Source: Chroococcidiopsis sp. TS-821
GTDB taxonomy: Bacteria > Cyanobacteriota > Cyanobacteriia > Cyanobacteriales > Chroococcidiopsidaceae
Direction: 5' to 3'
Assembly (NCBI RefSeq): GCF_002939305.1
Contig: NZ_MVDI01000002.1
Location: forward strand, 496,001-560,000
DNA length: 64,000 nt
This document shows, piece after piece, positions 43,618-54,059 of the stretch (the first letter of the stretch is position 1; every line of letters starts with the position of its first letter). The position numbers were made by a program, and so were the translations under genes. The notes below the pieces were generated by a model, which saw only the letters and a list, made by a program, of their open reading frames with translations, searched no databases and was not told the DNA's origin.

Positions 43618-44538
43618 ATGATGAAGATGCAGCCAAGGACGAGTCAGACAACACCTAGTAGCCCTGAAGAACAATCCCCAGTATCATTGCAGCACACTTT
43701 AGCAGGTGAAATTCAGCAATCTGGAGTGGGGTTACACAGTGGTGAAAAAACTTCTGTGCGGCTATTGCCAGCACCTGTAGACGCCGGGCGTTATTTTGTC
43801 CGTGTTGATTTGCCCGAATCACCCGCGATCGCCGCAAAGGTGAGTTCTGTTACTCAAACTGTGCTGTCAACACAATTAGAACAAAATGAAGCAAAAATAC
43901 GCACGGTAGAGCATCTCTTGGCTGCGCTAGCTGGTATGGGGGTAGACAACGTCCGCATCGAAATTAACGGAGCAGAAGTGCCATTACTCGACGGTTCCGC
44001 CGCATTGTGGGTAGAGGCGATCGCCCAAGTTGGTGTCGTCGCGCAAGACAAACCTCGCGTCACGCCTGCGGTGATTTCTGAACCAATTTGGGTACGCCAT
44101 GATGATGCTTTTGTTGCCGCAATCCCTGCATCTGAAATCCGTTTTACGTACGGAATTGATTTTGACTTACCTGCAATTGGCAATCAATGGTATAGCTGGT
44201 CGCCGGGCAATCGAATTGCGGCTTATCCATCAACTGCTAGCTTTGCGAGTGAAATAGCTCCGGCTCGAACTTTTGGCTTAGCTCATCAGATTGATTTTTT
44301 ACAACAACAAGGTTTAATTAAGGGAGGCAGTCTAGATAATGCGCTAGTTTGTACTCAAGAAGGATGGCTCAATCCACCTTTGAGATTTGCAAATGAACCT
44401 GTACGTCATAAAATTTTAGACTTAATAGGAGATTTGAGCTTATTGGGCAACTTACCACTAGCTCATTTCGTGGCTTACAAAGCAAGCCATAATTTGCACG
44501 TTCAACTTGCGCAACAAATCGTAGCTTCTAGACGGTAG
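43618..44538 (+). CDS. lpxC: UDP-3-O-acyl-N-acetylglucosamine deacetylase
   Basis: 306 residues. Zinc ligands are in [16 protein letters not shown] (His) and [15 protein letters not shown] (His and Asp); [12 protein letters not shown] is also conserved. It performs the first committed step of lipid A synthesis. Two ATGs open the frame (43618 and 43621), with AGGA better placed for the second. The N-terminal 25 residues are Ser/Thr/Pro-rich and nonconserved. It lies 57 bases after the Omp85 gene and 39 bases before fabZ, so the cluster is likely cotranscribed. Confidence 0.95.
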   Translation: MMKMQPRTSQTTPSSPEEQSPVSLQHTLAGEIQQSGVGLHSGEKTSVRLLPAPVDAGRYFVRVDLPESPAIAAKVSSVTQTVLSTQLEQNEAKIRTVEHLLAALAGMGVDNVRIEINGAEVPLLDGSAALWVEAIAQVGVVAQDKPRVTPAVISEPIWVRHDDAFVAAIPASEIRFTYGIDFDLPAIGNQWYSWSPGNRIAAYPSTASFASEIAPARTFGLAHQIDFLQQQGLIKGGSLDNALVCTQEGWLNPPLRFANEPVRHKILDLIGDLSLLGNLPLAHFVAYKASHNLHVQLAQQIVASRR

Positions 44539-44576
44539 TATTTATACTAAAATCCCACTCACCCTCAAGCACTTCC

Positions 44577-45068
44577 ATGTCAACTCTGACTCGCACTAAT
44601 TCTTCTGAACCACATAATACGGTAGCAGCAAGCCAGGCAATTTTTACAGCGGAAGATATTCAACAGTTGTTACCACATCGTTATCCATTTGCACTTGTCG
44701 ATCGCATCATCGAGTACGTTCCTGGAGAACGTGCTGTTGGTATCAAAAATGTGACATTTAATGAGCCGCAGTTTCAGGGTCATTTTCCAGGACGCTCAAT
44801 TATGCCAGGCGTGTTTATTGTTGAAGCGATGGCGCAAGTCGGTGGCGTTGTGCTGACACAACTACCCGAAGTCGAAGGCGGCTTGTTTATGTTTGCGGGA
44901 ATTGACAAAGTGCGATTCCGCCGTCAAGTCGTTCCTGGCGACCAACTCGTGATGAGTGCGGAACTGTTATGCGTCAAGCGGCGTCGTTTCGGTAAAATGC
45001 AAGCTCGTGCTGAAGTAGACGGTCAACTGGCTGCTGAAGGCGAATTGATGTTTTCCTTGGTGGATTAA
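44577..45068 (+). CDS. fabZ: 3-hydroxyacyl-ACP dehydratase
   Basis: 163 residues. The hot-dog fold active site is visible: [14 protein letters not shown] with catalytic His and [18 protein letters not shown] with catalytic Glu. It dehydrates beta-hydroxyacyl-ACP in fatty acid synthesis and competes with LpxA for the same hydroxyacyl-ACP pool, so its place between lpxC and lpxA is functional and conserved. The first 22 residues are a nonconserved extension; the start ATG at 44577 gives them. Confidence 0.96.
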   Translation: MSTLTRTNSSEPHNTVAASQAIFTAEDIQQLLPHRYPFALVDRIIEYVPGERAVGIKNVTFNEPQFQGHFPGRSIMPGVFIVEAMAQVGGVVLTQLPEVEGGLFMFAGIDKVRFRRQVVPGDQLVMSAELLCVKRRRFGKMQARAEVDGQLAAEGELMFSLVD

Positions 45069-45156
45069 AGGAGGCTAGTGGAAACAGGTAGTGGCTACTT
45101 AGTGATATCCCTAGCCCCTAACCCTTGAACCCTAGTATCCTTTCGGAGACACACTC

Positions 45157-45984
45157 TTGAAAACACTGATTCATCCCACTGCTGTAATTCATCCTGGTGC
45201 AGAACTGCACCCTTCGGTACAAGTTGGTCCCTACGCAGTTATTGGCGAGCACGTTAAAGTTGGTTCAGACACGATCGTCGGCGCGCACGTTGTCTTGGAT
45301 GGACCAACTGAAATTGGCGCAGGCAATCACATTTTCCCAGGCGCCGCGATCGGCTTAGAACCGCAGGATCTCAAGTACAAAGGTGCAGTTTCGTACGTCA
45401 AAATCGGTGACAACAACCGCATCCGCGAGTACGTGACGATTAACCGCGCCACAGGTGCGGGTGAAGCCACAATCATTGGTAATAATAATTTACTGATGGC
45501 GTACGTGCATGTGGCGCACAATTGTGTTATAGGTGACTCGGTAGTGATTGCGAATGCCGTGGCAATGGCAGGTCACGTTCACATTGAATCGCGCGCCACG
45601 ATTGGTGGAGTTCTGGGAATTCATCAATTTGTTCATATTGGCAGGCTGGCAATGGTGGGCGGTATGAGCCGCATTGACCGCGACGTACCGCCTTATATGT
45701 TAGTCGAAGGTAATCCTGCTAGAGTGCGATCGCTCAATCTGATCGGACTCAAACGGGCAGGTATTAGCGAACTCGACGATGGAAAAGTCTTTCAAACGCT
45801 CAAAAAAGCTTTCCGCACGTTATATCGCTCTGGTTTAACGCTCAATCAAGCGTTAGAAAAATTAGACTTATTGCAAGACAACGAACACCTGCAACACCTG
45901 CGCCAATTTTTACAACTTTCGCAAATGTCAGGACGCCGAGGGTTGATTCCTGGTCGCACTCTCGACACAAGGAGTGATGAATGA
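45157..45984 (+). CDS. lpxA: acyl-ACP--UDP-N-acetylglucosamine O-acyltransferase
   Basis: 275 residues from a TTG start, with TTTCGGAG about 9 bases upstream; no ATG fits. The left-handed beta helix is seen as repeated hexapeptides (IHPGAELHPSVQVGPYAVIG; then IGAGNHIFPGAAIG), the catalytic His region is in AYVHVAHNCVIGD, and the C-terminal helical domain ends at about 260. It moves a 3-hydroxyacyl chain to UDP-GlcNAc, the first step to lipid A. The 3' end overlaps the start of lpxB by 4 bases (ATGA). Confidence 0.96.
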   Translation: MKTLIHPTAVIHPGAELHPSVQVGPYAVIGEHVKVGSDTIVGAHVVLDGPTEIGAGNHIFPGAAIGLEPQDLKYKGAVSYVKIGDNNRIREYVTINRATGAGEATIIGNNNLLMAYVHVAHNCVIGDSVVIANAVAMAGHVHIESRATIGGVLGIHQFVHIGRLAMVGGMSRIDRDVPPYMLVEGNPARVRSLNLIGLKRAGISELDDGKVFQTLKKAFRTLYRSGLTLNQALEKLDLLQDNEHLQHLRQFLQLSQMSGRRGLIPGRTLDTRSDE

Positions 45985-47159
45985 GCAGTCAGGTGCGACG
46001 CATATTCATCAGTACAGGAGAAGTTGCCGGAGATTTACAAGGTGCGTTGTTAATCGCAGCATTACAGCGTCAAGCGGCGCGTTTAGGCTGGGAACTTGAG
46101 GTCGTCGCATTAGGTGGCGAGAAAATGGCGGCGGCGGGAGCAAGAATACTCGGAGATACCAGCAGTATTGGTTCGGTAGGAATTTTAGAAGCGATACCGT
46201 TCATTTTGCCCACGCTAAAATTGCAAAAACGCGCGATTGCTTACCTCCAGCAGTATCCTCCTGATGTCGTTGTTTTAATTGACTATGCTGGACCAAATTT
46301 AAAAATTGGCAAATACCTCCGGCAACAGATGCCAAACGTACCAATTGCTTACTACATAGCTCCACAAGCATGGGTTTGGGCAATTAGTTCTCAAAATACG
46401 CAACAAATTATCAACATTACCGACAAATTACTGGCAATTTTTCCAGAAGAAGCACGTTATTTTCGACAGCAAAAAGCAAATGTCACTTGGATAGGTCATC
46501 CTTTAGTCGATCGGATGCAAAATGCCCCTAGTCGCGATGCAGCGCGTGCCGCGTTAGGAATTTCTCCAGAACAAACTGCGATCGCACTCTTACCAGCTTC
46601 GCGCCGTCAGGAAATTAAATATCTTCTACCCGTGATGTTGCAAGCGGCGAAAACGCTGCAAGAAAAATTACCGCAAGTGCATTTCTGGATTCCATTATCG
46701 TTAGAAATTTATCGCCAACCAATCGAACAAGCGATCGCGCGTTATGGCTTGCAAGCTACGGTGCGCTCGAGTCAAACTTTAGAAATCTTAGCAGCAGCCG
46801 ATCTAGCCATTACCAAATCGGGAACGGTTAATCTGGAAATTGCGCTATTGGATGTACCGCAAGTTGTGATTTATCGCGTTAGTCCCATTACGGCGTGGAT
46901 TGCGCGGCATATTCTCAAGTTTTCCATTCCCTTTATGTCGCCGCCAAATTTGGTGGAAATGAAATCAATTGTGCCAGAATTACTGCAAGAGCAAGCAACA
47001 CCAGAAAATATTGTCCAAAATGCTTTAGATATGTTGCTTAACCCTAGCCGTCGTCAACAAATTTTGGCAGACTATCAACAAATGCGACGCGCGTTAGGTG
47101 AAGTGGGAGTCTGCGATCGCGCAGCTCAGGAAATTCTTCAAATGTTACTGCAATATTGA
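45981..47159 (+). CDS. lpxB: lipid-A-disaccharide synthase
   Basis: 392 residues. FISTGEVAGDLQGALLI at the N-terminus, ALGGEKMAAAGARIL, DYAGPNLKIGKYLRQ, AYYIAPQAWVW and the donor site TKSGTVNLEIALLDVPQVVI are diagnostic of the GT19 family. It condenses UDP-2,3-diacylglucosamine and lipid X to the disaccharide precursor of lipid A. It is translationally coupled to lpxA (ATGA overlap). lpxD and lpxK are not in this cluster. Confidence 0.96.
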   Translation: MSSQVRRIFISTGEVAGDLQGALLIAALQRQAARLGWELEVVALGGEKMAAAGARILGDTSSIGSVGILEAIPFILPTLKLQKRAIAYLQQYPPDVVVLIDYAGPNLKIGKYLRQQMPNVPIAYYIAPQAWVWAISSQNTQQIINITDKLLAIFPEEARYFRQQKANVTWIGHPLVDRMQNAPSRDAARAALGISPEQTAIALLPASRRQEIKYLLPVMLQAAKTLQEKLPQVHFWIPLSLEIYRQPIEQAIARYGLQATVRSSQTLEILAAADLAITKSGTVNLEIALLDVPQVVIYRVSPITAWIARHILKFSIPFMSPPNLVEMKSIVPELLQEQATPENIVQNALDMLLNPSRRQQILADYQQMRRALGEVGVCDRAAQEILQMLLQY

Positions 47160-47246
47160 GTCAACTCTCTTTTAACTCTGAACCGTAGGTCTAGCACGAA
47201 CATCCCCTGACCTCTGACCTTTGATCTCTGTCCCCCTACTATACCG

Positions 47247-48518
47247 ATGGTTCGAGCCAGCAAGCAACAATTCCTCACTACAAAAACTCGTCCGGTCGCC
47301 GTTGATTTATTCGCGGGTGCGGGAGGATTCTCTCTGGGAATTGAACAAGCTGGGTTTGATGTATTAGTAGCGGTAGAACGCGATCCGATTCATGCGTGTA
47401 CTTACGCGTTTAATTTTCCGCTGACACGGGTTTTAGCCGCAGATGTCAGCCAAATTAGCGGTAATGATATTCGAGAAGCAGCAACGTGTGCGGCTCAAAG
47501 TTGGGATGGGCGAATCGATTTAGTTTTTGGCGGTCCGCCGTGTCAAGGTTTCTCGATCGTAGGTAAGCGATCGCTGGATGACGAACGCAACAATCTAGTA
47601 TTTCACTTTCATCGCTTGGTGACAGAATTAAACCCTAGCTATTTTGTGATGGAAAATGTTCCAGGAATGGCAATCGGGCAGTATAAACTTTGGTGCGCGC
47701 AACTCAAAACGCAGTTCGAACAAGCCGGATATCAAGTGCAAGTGCAAATTCTCAATGCCGCAGATTTTGGCGTTCCGCAGCGCCGACGACGATTGTTTTT
47801 TCTGGGTTCTCAGCAGGGAGTGACACCTGTGAGTTTACCCAATCCAAACAATACATTTGTCACAGTCAAAGACGCGATCGCGGATCTTCCTGATATCGAG
47901 GAATTTCCCGAATTGTTGTTTACCGACGAAGTTTTGTTAAGCGATCGCCAATTTTGGGAATTGCAACAAAAAGCTAGCGATTACGTTAAGTTGCTGCGCG
48001 GTGAAATCTCGTCAACGGACTTTTCTTATCGGCGATTGTGGAATCCGCAGTTATTAACAAGTTCAATGCGAACGCAGCATACCGCTAATAGTATCGAACG
48101 CTTTGCCGCTATGTTACCGAATCAACGCGAGTCGATCAGCCATTTACGTCGCTTAGACCTCAACGGATTGAGCCACACTTTATGCGCGGGTACAGGGGCA
48201 GAACGCGGTAGTTATACTTCTCCACGTCCGATTCATCCAACGCGATCGCGAGTGATTTCGGTGCGCGAAGCCGCACGACTACACTCTTTTCCTGACTGGT
48301 TTCGCTTTCATCAAACGAAATGGCACGGTTTTCGGCAAGTTGGGAATGCAGTACCGCCACTTTTAGCGCACGCAATCGGACGGCAAGTTGTTGCCGCTTT
48401 ACAAATTAACTCGATGGTGCCCGCAGCATTATTGAATCTAGGTAACACGCAGTTACTACGATTGAGAAGTACCGAGGCAACGTCATATTGGATGGGCAAA
48501 AATAGCATTATCAGTTAA
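47247..48518 (+). CDS. DNA (cytosine-5)-methyltransferase, orphan
   Basis: 423 residues. Motif I DLFAGAGGFSLGIEQAG, motif IV GGPPCQGFS with catalytic Cys, motif VI MENVPG and motif X VGNAVPPLLAHAIG are in normal order, with the target recognition domain between about 240 and 325. No restriction endonuclease or Vsr gene is adjacent. In several cyanobacteria an orphan m5C enzyme methylates CGATCG, the core of HIP1 (M.Ssp6803I, DmtC type). HIP1 is common here, so that specificity is likely but cannot be read from the motifs. It follows lpxB by 87 bases. Confidence 0.92.
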   Translation: MVRASKQQFLTTKTRPVAVDLFAGAGGFSLGIEQAGFDVLVAVERDPIHACTYAFNFPLTRVLAADVSQISGNDIREAATCAAQSWDGRIDLVFGGPPCQGFSIVGKRSLDDERNNLVFHFHRLVTELNPSYFVMENVPGMAIGQYKLWCAQLKTQFEQAGYQVQVQILNAADFGVPQRRRRLFFLGSQQGVTPVSLPNPNNTFVTVKDAIADLPDIEEFPELLFTDEVLLSDRQFWELQQKASDYVKLLRGEISSTDFSYRRLWNPQLLTSSMRTQHTANSIERFAAMLPNQRESISHLRRLDLNGLSHTLCAGTGAERGSYTSPRPIHPTRSRVISVREAARLHSFPDWFRFHQTKWHGFRQVGNAVPPLLAHAIGRQVVAALQINSMVPAALLNLGNTQLLRLRSTEATSYWMGKNSIIS

Positions 48519-48554
48519 TTCTCCCTCTGCTTCCTCTACGACCTATTTGTAGAT

Positions 48555-51500
48555 TTAAAACGAAACAGTATTGTCCCTAGGCTGCTTTGGACGCACAGAG
48601 AATGTTAAAACCGTTTCATCAACGCCTTTAAGTTCCAGGGGGCTAAATTTAATAATTTCATCATCATCTAAATAATCGGCGACAGCAGCAGAAACTAAAA
48701 TTTGCCCAGGTGCAGCGGCTTGTTGCAATCGCGCCGCAATGTTGACACTCGGACCAATTGCTGTGTAATCAGCGCGTTCCGTACTCCCAAACATCCCGAC
48801 AACTGCTGTACCTTGATGAATACCGCAGCGAAACTGAATTAGGTGACTTTGGTTTTTCCCTAAAATTCCTTGATCGTGCCAGCGTTGGTTGAGTCGAGAT
48901 AAAGCGTGATGCATTGCGCGGGCGGTGGCGATCGCGCGGCGGACTTGTTCGTTGGGCATCATATCTTCGGGCGCGCCAAAGATAGCTAACAGTGCATCGC
49001 CCATAAATTTATCTACAGTGCCACCGTTATCAAATACGGCGCGGATCATTGTTTCTAGGTATTCGTTTAATAACTCGGCGACACGGCGCGATCGCAGTGT
49101 GTTCGCAAGTTGCGTAAACCCGACAATATCGCTAAACAAAATCGTAATTAACCGCGGTTCTGGGCGTAAATCAAGTGCTAGATCGCCTGTTGCCGCTTTT
49201 TTTACCATCTCTGGTGGCAAAAAACGTTTGAGTACAGACTCGGTGAGGTAAGTATTTAACTCTACAACGCGGCGCTCATTTTCTTTTAACGCTAGTAAGT
49301 TGCGCGCTTCGGCAAGGAGTTCGCGATCGTTGAAGGGTTTTGCTAGATACGCATCTGCGCCGCTTTCGGTTCCTGTAATTCGAGTTTCTTCGTCAGTTTT
49401 TGCGGTGAGGAGAACAATGGGGATTCCTTTAAGTTTCTCGTCGTTGCGAATCTGCCAGATCATTTCTAAACCCGATAGATGCGGCATCATTAAGTCAGTG
49501 ATAATCAAATCGGGAAGAACGCTGTAGGCTAAATGCAATCCTTCAATACCATTACGTGCCGTATAAACTTGGTAACCACCTTGTTGTGTCAAAATTGTCG
49601 CAACGTAAGTTCTCAAATCGAGATTGTCATCAACAACCAGAATAGAGGCTGGTTGCTGGCGACGCGGTACTAGGGTATGAGGAAGGAACGGCGTTCGCTC
49701 TTCTTTTAGACGCGGATCGTTTTTAACTGTGCTTTCTGCTGCGACAATCTCTAAATCGGCTAACTCTACCGCCGCACTTCGCAGTTGAACTTGCGTCGGA
49801 ACTTCTAAAATTTGGTCGAGTGGCAAGTGTCCTTTGCCAATGGGGAGCCAGACCGTAAATTTACTGCCTTTTTCGTAGACTGATTCTACAGAAATTTGAC
49901 CGGCGTGTAGTTCGATTAATTCTTTCGCTAGCGCAAGTCCTAAGCCACTTCCTTCATACGAGCGGTTGACCGCAGCTTCGGCTTGATGGAAGCGTTTGAA
50001 TAAGTGCGGAATTTGTTCTTTGGCAATTCCAATTCCAGTGTCTTCAACCTGGATTAAACAGTGATCTCCTGCGGTTTCGACGCGAATCGTAATTTTACCT
50101 CCAGGAGGAGTAAACTTCATTGCGTTTGATAGAAGATTGTATACAACTTTATCAAATTTTTCTGTATCCAAATATACTAAAGGACAGGGATTGAACTCAG
50201 TAATTAGTTCGAGTTCTTTTTTTTCACAATAGGGACGAAACGATTCAACGATTTGACTGACAAACTCGAGTAAATCGCAAGGGCGAAAACTCGGCTGCAT
50301 TCTTCCAGCATCAAGCCGTTGCAGATCGAGCAGTTGATTGACTAATCGCAAAAGACGGCGAGAATTGCGTAAAGCGATCGCCGCTTGTTCGTGGGGTAAG
50401 TCCTGTTTTTGATTGACCGCCGATTCGAGCGGTGCGAGCATTAATGTCAGGGGAGTGCGAAACTCGTGCGAGATGTTTTGAAAAAAGTGCGTTTTTTGCC
50501 GGTCTAATTCGAGTAAGCGATCGGCTAATGCACAACTTTTTTGATAAAGTCGCGATTGTTGTACCGCGATCGCGGCTTGCGCAGCTACGGCTTGCGCTAG
50601 TTCAATTTCTTCGTTTTGCCAGTGACGTGGTTTGTAAAATGAGCGTAAGGTAATACTACCGATACTTGTATTATCTGCAAGCAGGGGCACAACCAATAAA
50701 GCCCGCGCGGCTGGCGAGGAAAGCGGTAAATCGAGTCCGCGCATTTCTGGTTGTTGGTTGAGATCGTTGATGACAACAGGTTGTTGGGTGCGGAGCAAAA
50801 GTTGTAAAACAGGGTTTCCAGCGATTGGCGATCGCGATTGTGGTAGTTGTTGCGGGCTTAAGAAAGATGCGGGTTCGGTGCGGTTGTATAAACCAACGCA
50901 TTGGACAAATTCGTCTTCTTCAGTCCATAAAGATAAAGCACAGCCGTCTACGTGTAAAGCTTGCCCGAGTTGTTGCGTAATTGCAGCAAAGATGTCTTGC
51001 GGGTCAAGACTCGAACGAATCGCGGCGGTAATTTTGTTAATGAGGGCTTCGCGTTGCGCAAGTGCTGAAATGCGATCGTAGGCGCGGGCTTGCGATAAAG
51101 CTAGGGCGGCTTGGTCTGCGACGATGGTCACTAGCTCGATTTCGTCGTCTTGCCATTGTCGTGGCTGACAACATTGATGAATCGCCATGATTGCCATGAG
51201 TTCTTGCTGGCAGATGAGCGGCACAATTAAGCTAGAAGCAATATTGGCTTGTTGGTATGCGATCGCGTTTTGCAGCCGCGTGTTAGTACTGACATCATGG
51301 ATAACTTGCAATTCCCGCGTTTCCCATAGAGTTTGTTCTAAAGTCCAACGTTTTCCCTGACAAACAGCACTATCCTCAGCTTGATAAACAAACGATTTTT
51401 CAAGAGCACGATTATCTTGATAAGGACGAAGAATACAGTAGCTAACTTCCAGCATTTGACCAACTGCATTCACAATCGTTTGTAAGATTTGCTGCGAGTC

Positions 51501-51968
51501 TAAAGCGCTGCGAATTGTGTTCGTAATTGCATTGAGTCGTGACTGGCGCTCAAGTGTTGAATACAGTGCTTGCGTTCGTAATTTGAGAATGCGATGCGTA
51601 TCGATCGCTTGGCGTACAGCAGTTGGTATTTCTCCTAAGCAAGATTTAGGAAGGCATTTGAATACTTTACCCGTACAAACTGCCTCTGCTAAGTTTGGCG
51701 TATCAGTATCATCGGTTAAAACGAGCCACATCAGATAAGGATACTTTGTGACTTCGTCGGCAATTCGATTGTTTAAGGAAGTCACGCCATTGGATATCAA
51801 GACTGCTATAGTTTCGCTTTGTAAGACAGTCTGTGCGACTCTTTCCGAATCTGCAATCAGCACCTCATAGTCTTGCTTCAGAAGACAGCACAACGCCTCA
51901 AGTTCTGACTGTCGATCCAAGATGAGAATTTTGAATTGATTGCACTTGCACGATTCCATAAACCGCAT
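48555..51968 (-). CDS. hybrid histidine kinase fused to class III adenylate cyclase (CyaC-like)
   Basis: 1137 residues. Order: degenerate receiver (about 10-125; KILILDRQSE, with no acceptor Asp at AVLISNG), two GAF domains (about 145-295 and 310-470), HisKA with NISHEFRTPL, HATPase with LLSNAMKFTPPGGKI and DTGIGIA, an intact receiver (ILVVDDNLDL, LIITDLMMP, AKPFND), and a class III cyclase (from about 925; FSDIVGFTQL, DKFMGDALLAIFG, DYTAIGPSVNIAARLQ). The metal Asp residues and the Lys and Asp that select ATP are present, so cAMP is the expected product. The order matches CyaC of Spirulina and Anabaena. The frame ends 18 bases after the convergent-side prfC stop. Confidence 0.9.
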   Translation of the reverse strand: MRFMESCKCNQFKILILDRQSELEALCCLLKQDYEVLIADSERVAQTVLQSETIAVLISNGVTSLNNRIADEVTKYPYLMWLVLTDDTDTPNLAEAVCTGKVFKCLPKSCLGEIPTAVRQAIDTHRILKLRTQALYSTLERQSRLNAITNTIRSALDSQQILQTIVNAVGQMLEVSYCILRPYQDNRALEKSFVYQAEDSAVCQGKRWTLEQTLWETRELQVIHDVSTNTRLQNAIAYQQANIASSLIVPLICQQELMAIMAIHQCCQPRQWQDDEIELVTIVADQAALALSQARAYDRISALAQREALINKITAAIRSSLDPQDIFAAITQQLGQALHVDGCALSLWTEEDEFVQCVGLYNRTEPASFLSPQQLPQSRSPIAGNPVLQLLLRTQQPVVINDLNQQPEMRGLDLPLSSPAARALLVVPLLADNTSIGSITLRSFYKPRHWQNEEIELAQAVAAQAAIAVQQSRLYQKSCALADRLLELDRQKTHFFQNISHEFRTPLTLMLAPLESAVNQKQDLPHEQAAIALRNSRRLLRLVNQLLDLQRLDAGRMQPSFRPCDLLEFVSQIVESFRPYCEKKELELITEFNPCPLVYLDTEKFDKVVYNLLSNAMKFTPPGGKITIRVETAGDHCLIQVEDTGIGIAKEQIPHLFKRFHQAEAAVNRSYEGSGLGLALAKELIELHAGQISVESVYEKGSKFTVWLPIGKGHLPLDQILEVPTQVQLRSAAVELADLEIVAAESTVKNDPRLKEERTPFLPHTLVPRRQQPASILVVDDNLDLRTYVATILTQQGGYQVYTARNGIEGLHLAYSVLPDLIITDLMMPHLSGLEMIWQIRNDEKLKGIPIVLLTAKTDEETRITGTESGADAYLAKPFNDRELLAEARNLLALKENERRVVELNTYLTESVLKRFLPPEMVKKAATGDLALDLRPEPRLITILFSDIVGFTQLANTLRSRRVAELLNEYLETMIRAVFDNGGTVDKFMGDALLAIFGAPEDMMPNEQVRRAIATARAMHHALSRLNQRWHDQGILGKNQSHLIQFRCGIHQGTAVVGMFGSTERADYTAIGPSVNIAARLQQAAAPGQILVSAAVADYLDDDEIIKFSPLELKGVDETVLTFSVRPKQPRDNTVSF

Positions 51969-51986
51969 GCCATATTTTTTTAGCGG

Positions 51987-53618
51987 TTATCCATCCACAG
52001 GCTGTTGACCAGAAATCATAGGAGCGATCGCTGTGAGTTCTAGTTCTGGATGATCCTCCTGAAGTTGTTGACAATTCCACTCATTGCGGAATAGTAACAC
52101 AGGACGTCCCCAACTGTCTTTTACAGTCACAGTGTTAAACAAGCGCCCTACCTTGGCTAAAGCTTCCCAACCGTTGACTACCCAACGCGCAACCGTGTAC
52201 GGTAGCAACTCTAGCTGTGTTTCAACGCCGTACTCTTGCTGTAGGCGAAATTGAACGACTTCAAATTGTAGCTGTCCAACGGCGGCGAGAATCGGATCGC
52301 GTTTTGACTCATCTGCTGAGTACATAATTTGGATTGCACCTTCTTCGCGAATTTCCGAAACACCTTTGTGAAATTGCTTAAATTTTGAAGGGTTGGGGTT
52401 GCGCAGCGTCGCAAATAATTCTGGTGAAAAACAAGGAATACCTTCGTACTCGATTTTTTGACCTGTATAGATCGTATCGCCAATCGCAAATACACCAGGA
52501 TTGTTCAAACCAATAACATCACCAGGAAACGCAGTATCTATTGATTCGCGATCTTGGGCAAACAATTTCTGTGGACGTGACAGTCGAATGGTTTTGCCAG
52601 TACGCGCGTGATTGACGGTCATATCCTTTTCAAACTTCCCTGTACACACGCGGACAAACGCAACGCGATCGCGATGTTTTGGGTCCATATTTGCTTGCAG
52701 TTTAAACACAAATCCCGTAAATTCTGGATATGTTGGCGCAATTTCTCCGGCTGTACTCTTACGGCTACCAGGTTTGAGCGCGTATTCGAGGAAAAAATTG
52801 AGAAAAAGATCGACACCAAAGTTTGTCATCGCGCTACCAAAAAATACGGGTGTCATTTTGCCTTGGTGAACTAAATCTTGGTCGAGTTCGGCTCCTAGTT
52901 CGTCTAAAAGTTCGAGTTCGTCTTTGAGTTGATAGTATAAATCTTGCTCTAAAAGTTCTTCTATTTTGGGGTCGCCAACGTCGATAACTGTATCGACTGC
53001 TTCGCGACTACCGTGTTCGACGCGCGAGTACAAATGAATTTGCTGCTGATTGCGGTCAAAAACTCCTTTGAAGCGATCGCCCATCCCAATGGGCCAGTTT
53101 ATCGCATAGGTTTGTAGTCCTAACTCTTGTTCAATTTCGTCTAGAAGTTCGAGAGGCTCTCTCCCTGGACGATCGAGCTTGTTGATAAATGTAAAAATTG
53201 GAAGTTGGCGCATTTTACAAACTTCAAACAACTTCCTTGTTTGCGGTTCTAAACCTTTTGCCGCATCAATCAGCATCACCGCATTATCAGCAGCTGCCAG
53301 CGTGCGGTATGTGTCTTCGCTAAAATCTTGGTGTCCTGGTGTATCCAGCAGGTTGATTTGACAATTTTTATATTCAAACTGCAAGACGGTTGAGGTAATT
53401 GAAATTCCTCGCTGTTGCTCCATTGCCATCCAGTCTGATGTTGCTTTCCGCTGTGCGCGTCGTGCTTTTACCGAGCCTGCTTCGTGAATTGCTCCACCGT
53501 AAAGTAATAGTTTTTCTGTTAGTGTTGTTTTTCCTGCGTCTGGGTGAGAAATAATTGCAAAGTTACGCCGACGTTCTACCTCTGCGTGCAATTCAGGCTG
53601 AAGGTCAATAGATGTCAT
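51987..53618 (-). CDS. prfC: peptide chain release factor 3
   Basis: 543 residues. The GTPase domain has [16 protein letters not shown] (P-loop), [14 protein letters not shown] and [24 protein letters not shown] is the switch I segment. RF3-specific domains follow, with [18 protein letters not shown] near the end. RF3 is a translational GTPase that releases RF1 or RF2 from the ribosome after peptide release. Length is close to the usual 530. It is cotranscribed-looking with the CyaC-like gene (18 bases apart, same strand, prfC first), but the functions are unrelated. Confidence 0.96.
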   Translation of the reverse strand: MTSIDLQPELHAEVERRRNFAIISHPDAGKTTLTEKLLLYGGAIHEAGSVKARRAQRKATSDWMAMEQQRGISITSTVLQFEYKNCQINLLDTPGHQDFSEDTYRTLAAADNAVMLIDAAKGLEPQTRKLFEVCKMRQLPIFTFINKLDRPGREPLELLDEIEQELGLQTYAINWPIGMGDRFKGVFDRNQQQIHLYSRVEHGSREAVDTVIDVGDPKIEELLEQDLYYQLKDELELLDELGAELDQDLVHQGKMTPVFFGSAMTNFGVDLFLNFFLEYALKPGSRKSTAGEIAPTYPEFTGFVFKLQANMDPKHRDRVAFVRVCTGKFEKDMTVNHARTGKTIRLSRPQKLFAQDRESIDTAFPGDVIGLNNPGVFAIGDTIYTGQKIEYEGIPCFSPELFATLRNPNPSKFKQFHKGVSEIREEGAIQIMYSADESKRDPILAAVGQLQFEVVQFRLQQEYGVETQLELLPYTVARWVVNGWEALAKVGRLFNTVTVKDSWGRPVLLFRNEWNCQQLQEDHPELELTAIAPMISGQQPVDG

Positions 53619-54059
53619 GAATGCTATGCTAATGTTGTTATGAGAATTATGGTTTTTGGTCTTCGATAATTATACAAAATTATTTGGAGCAAAGTCTTGA
53701 TTTATCTGGCTGTGCGATAGTATTCTTGTTGGCGTTGTAAGATTTCTTTTTAAGAACCACAAAGGGCGCTAAGAGTACAAAGGAAATAGTTAGCGATGAA
53801 ATCGCATGATTTTTTGAAGAGTGTTTTAGAGTTTTTGAGATTGCGCTTACTCTTAGTTACCAAGCATTTTTTAAATTATAGAATCATCTTTTTTAAGATA
53901 TACTTTCCCGCAAGTTAAATACTCATCAAATATCAAACTATTAAAACAGTGTCAAAAAATAATACAGTAGCTGGTTAAAGAAACGAAAATATAACTAAAG
54001 ATAGTATCCTTGCGAGTTTATACTTTTGTATAGTAATTAGTAAGAATTGAGGAAATGTA
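53619..54059. other. intergenic region upstream of prfC and the DUF4870 gene
   Basis: About 440 AT-rich bases between divergent genes. AACCACAAAGGGCGCTAAGA near 53756 is a common cyanobacterial intergenic phrase. No ORF, RNA gene or clear terminator was seen. Confidence 0.4.

Noticed and set aside
45981-45984. Overlap of lpxA and lpxB considered as a frameshift
   Set aside because: Both proteins are full length; the ATGA overlap is normal translational coupling.
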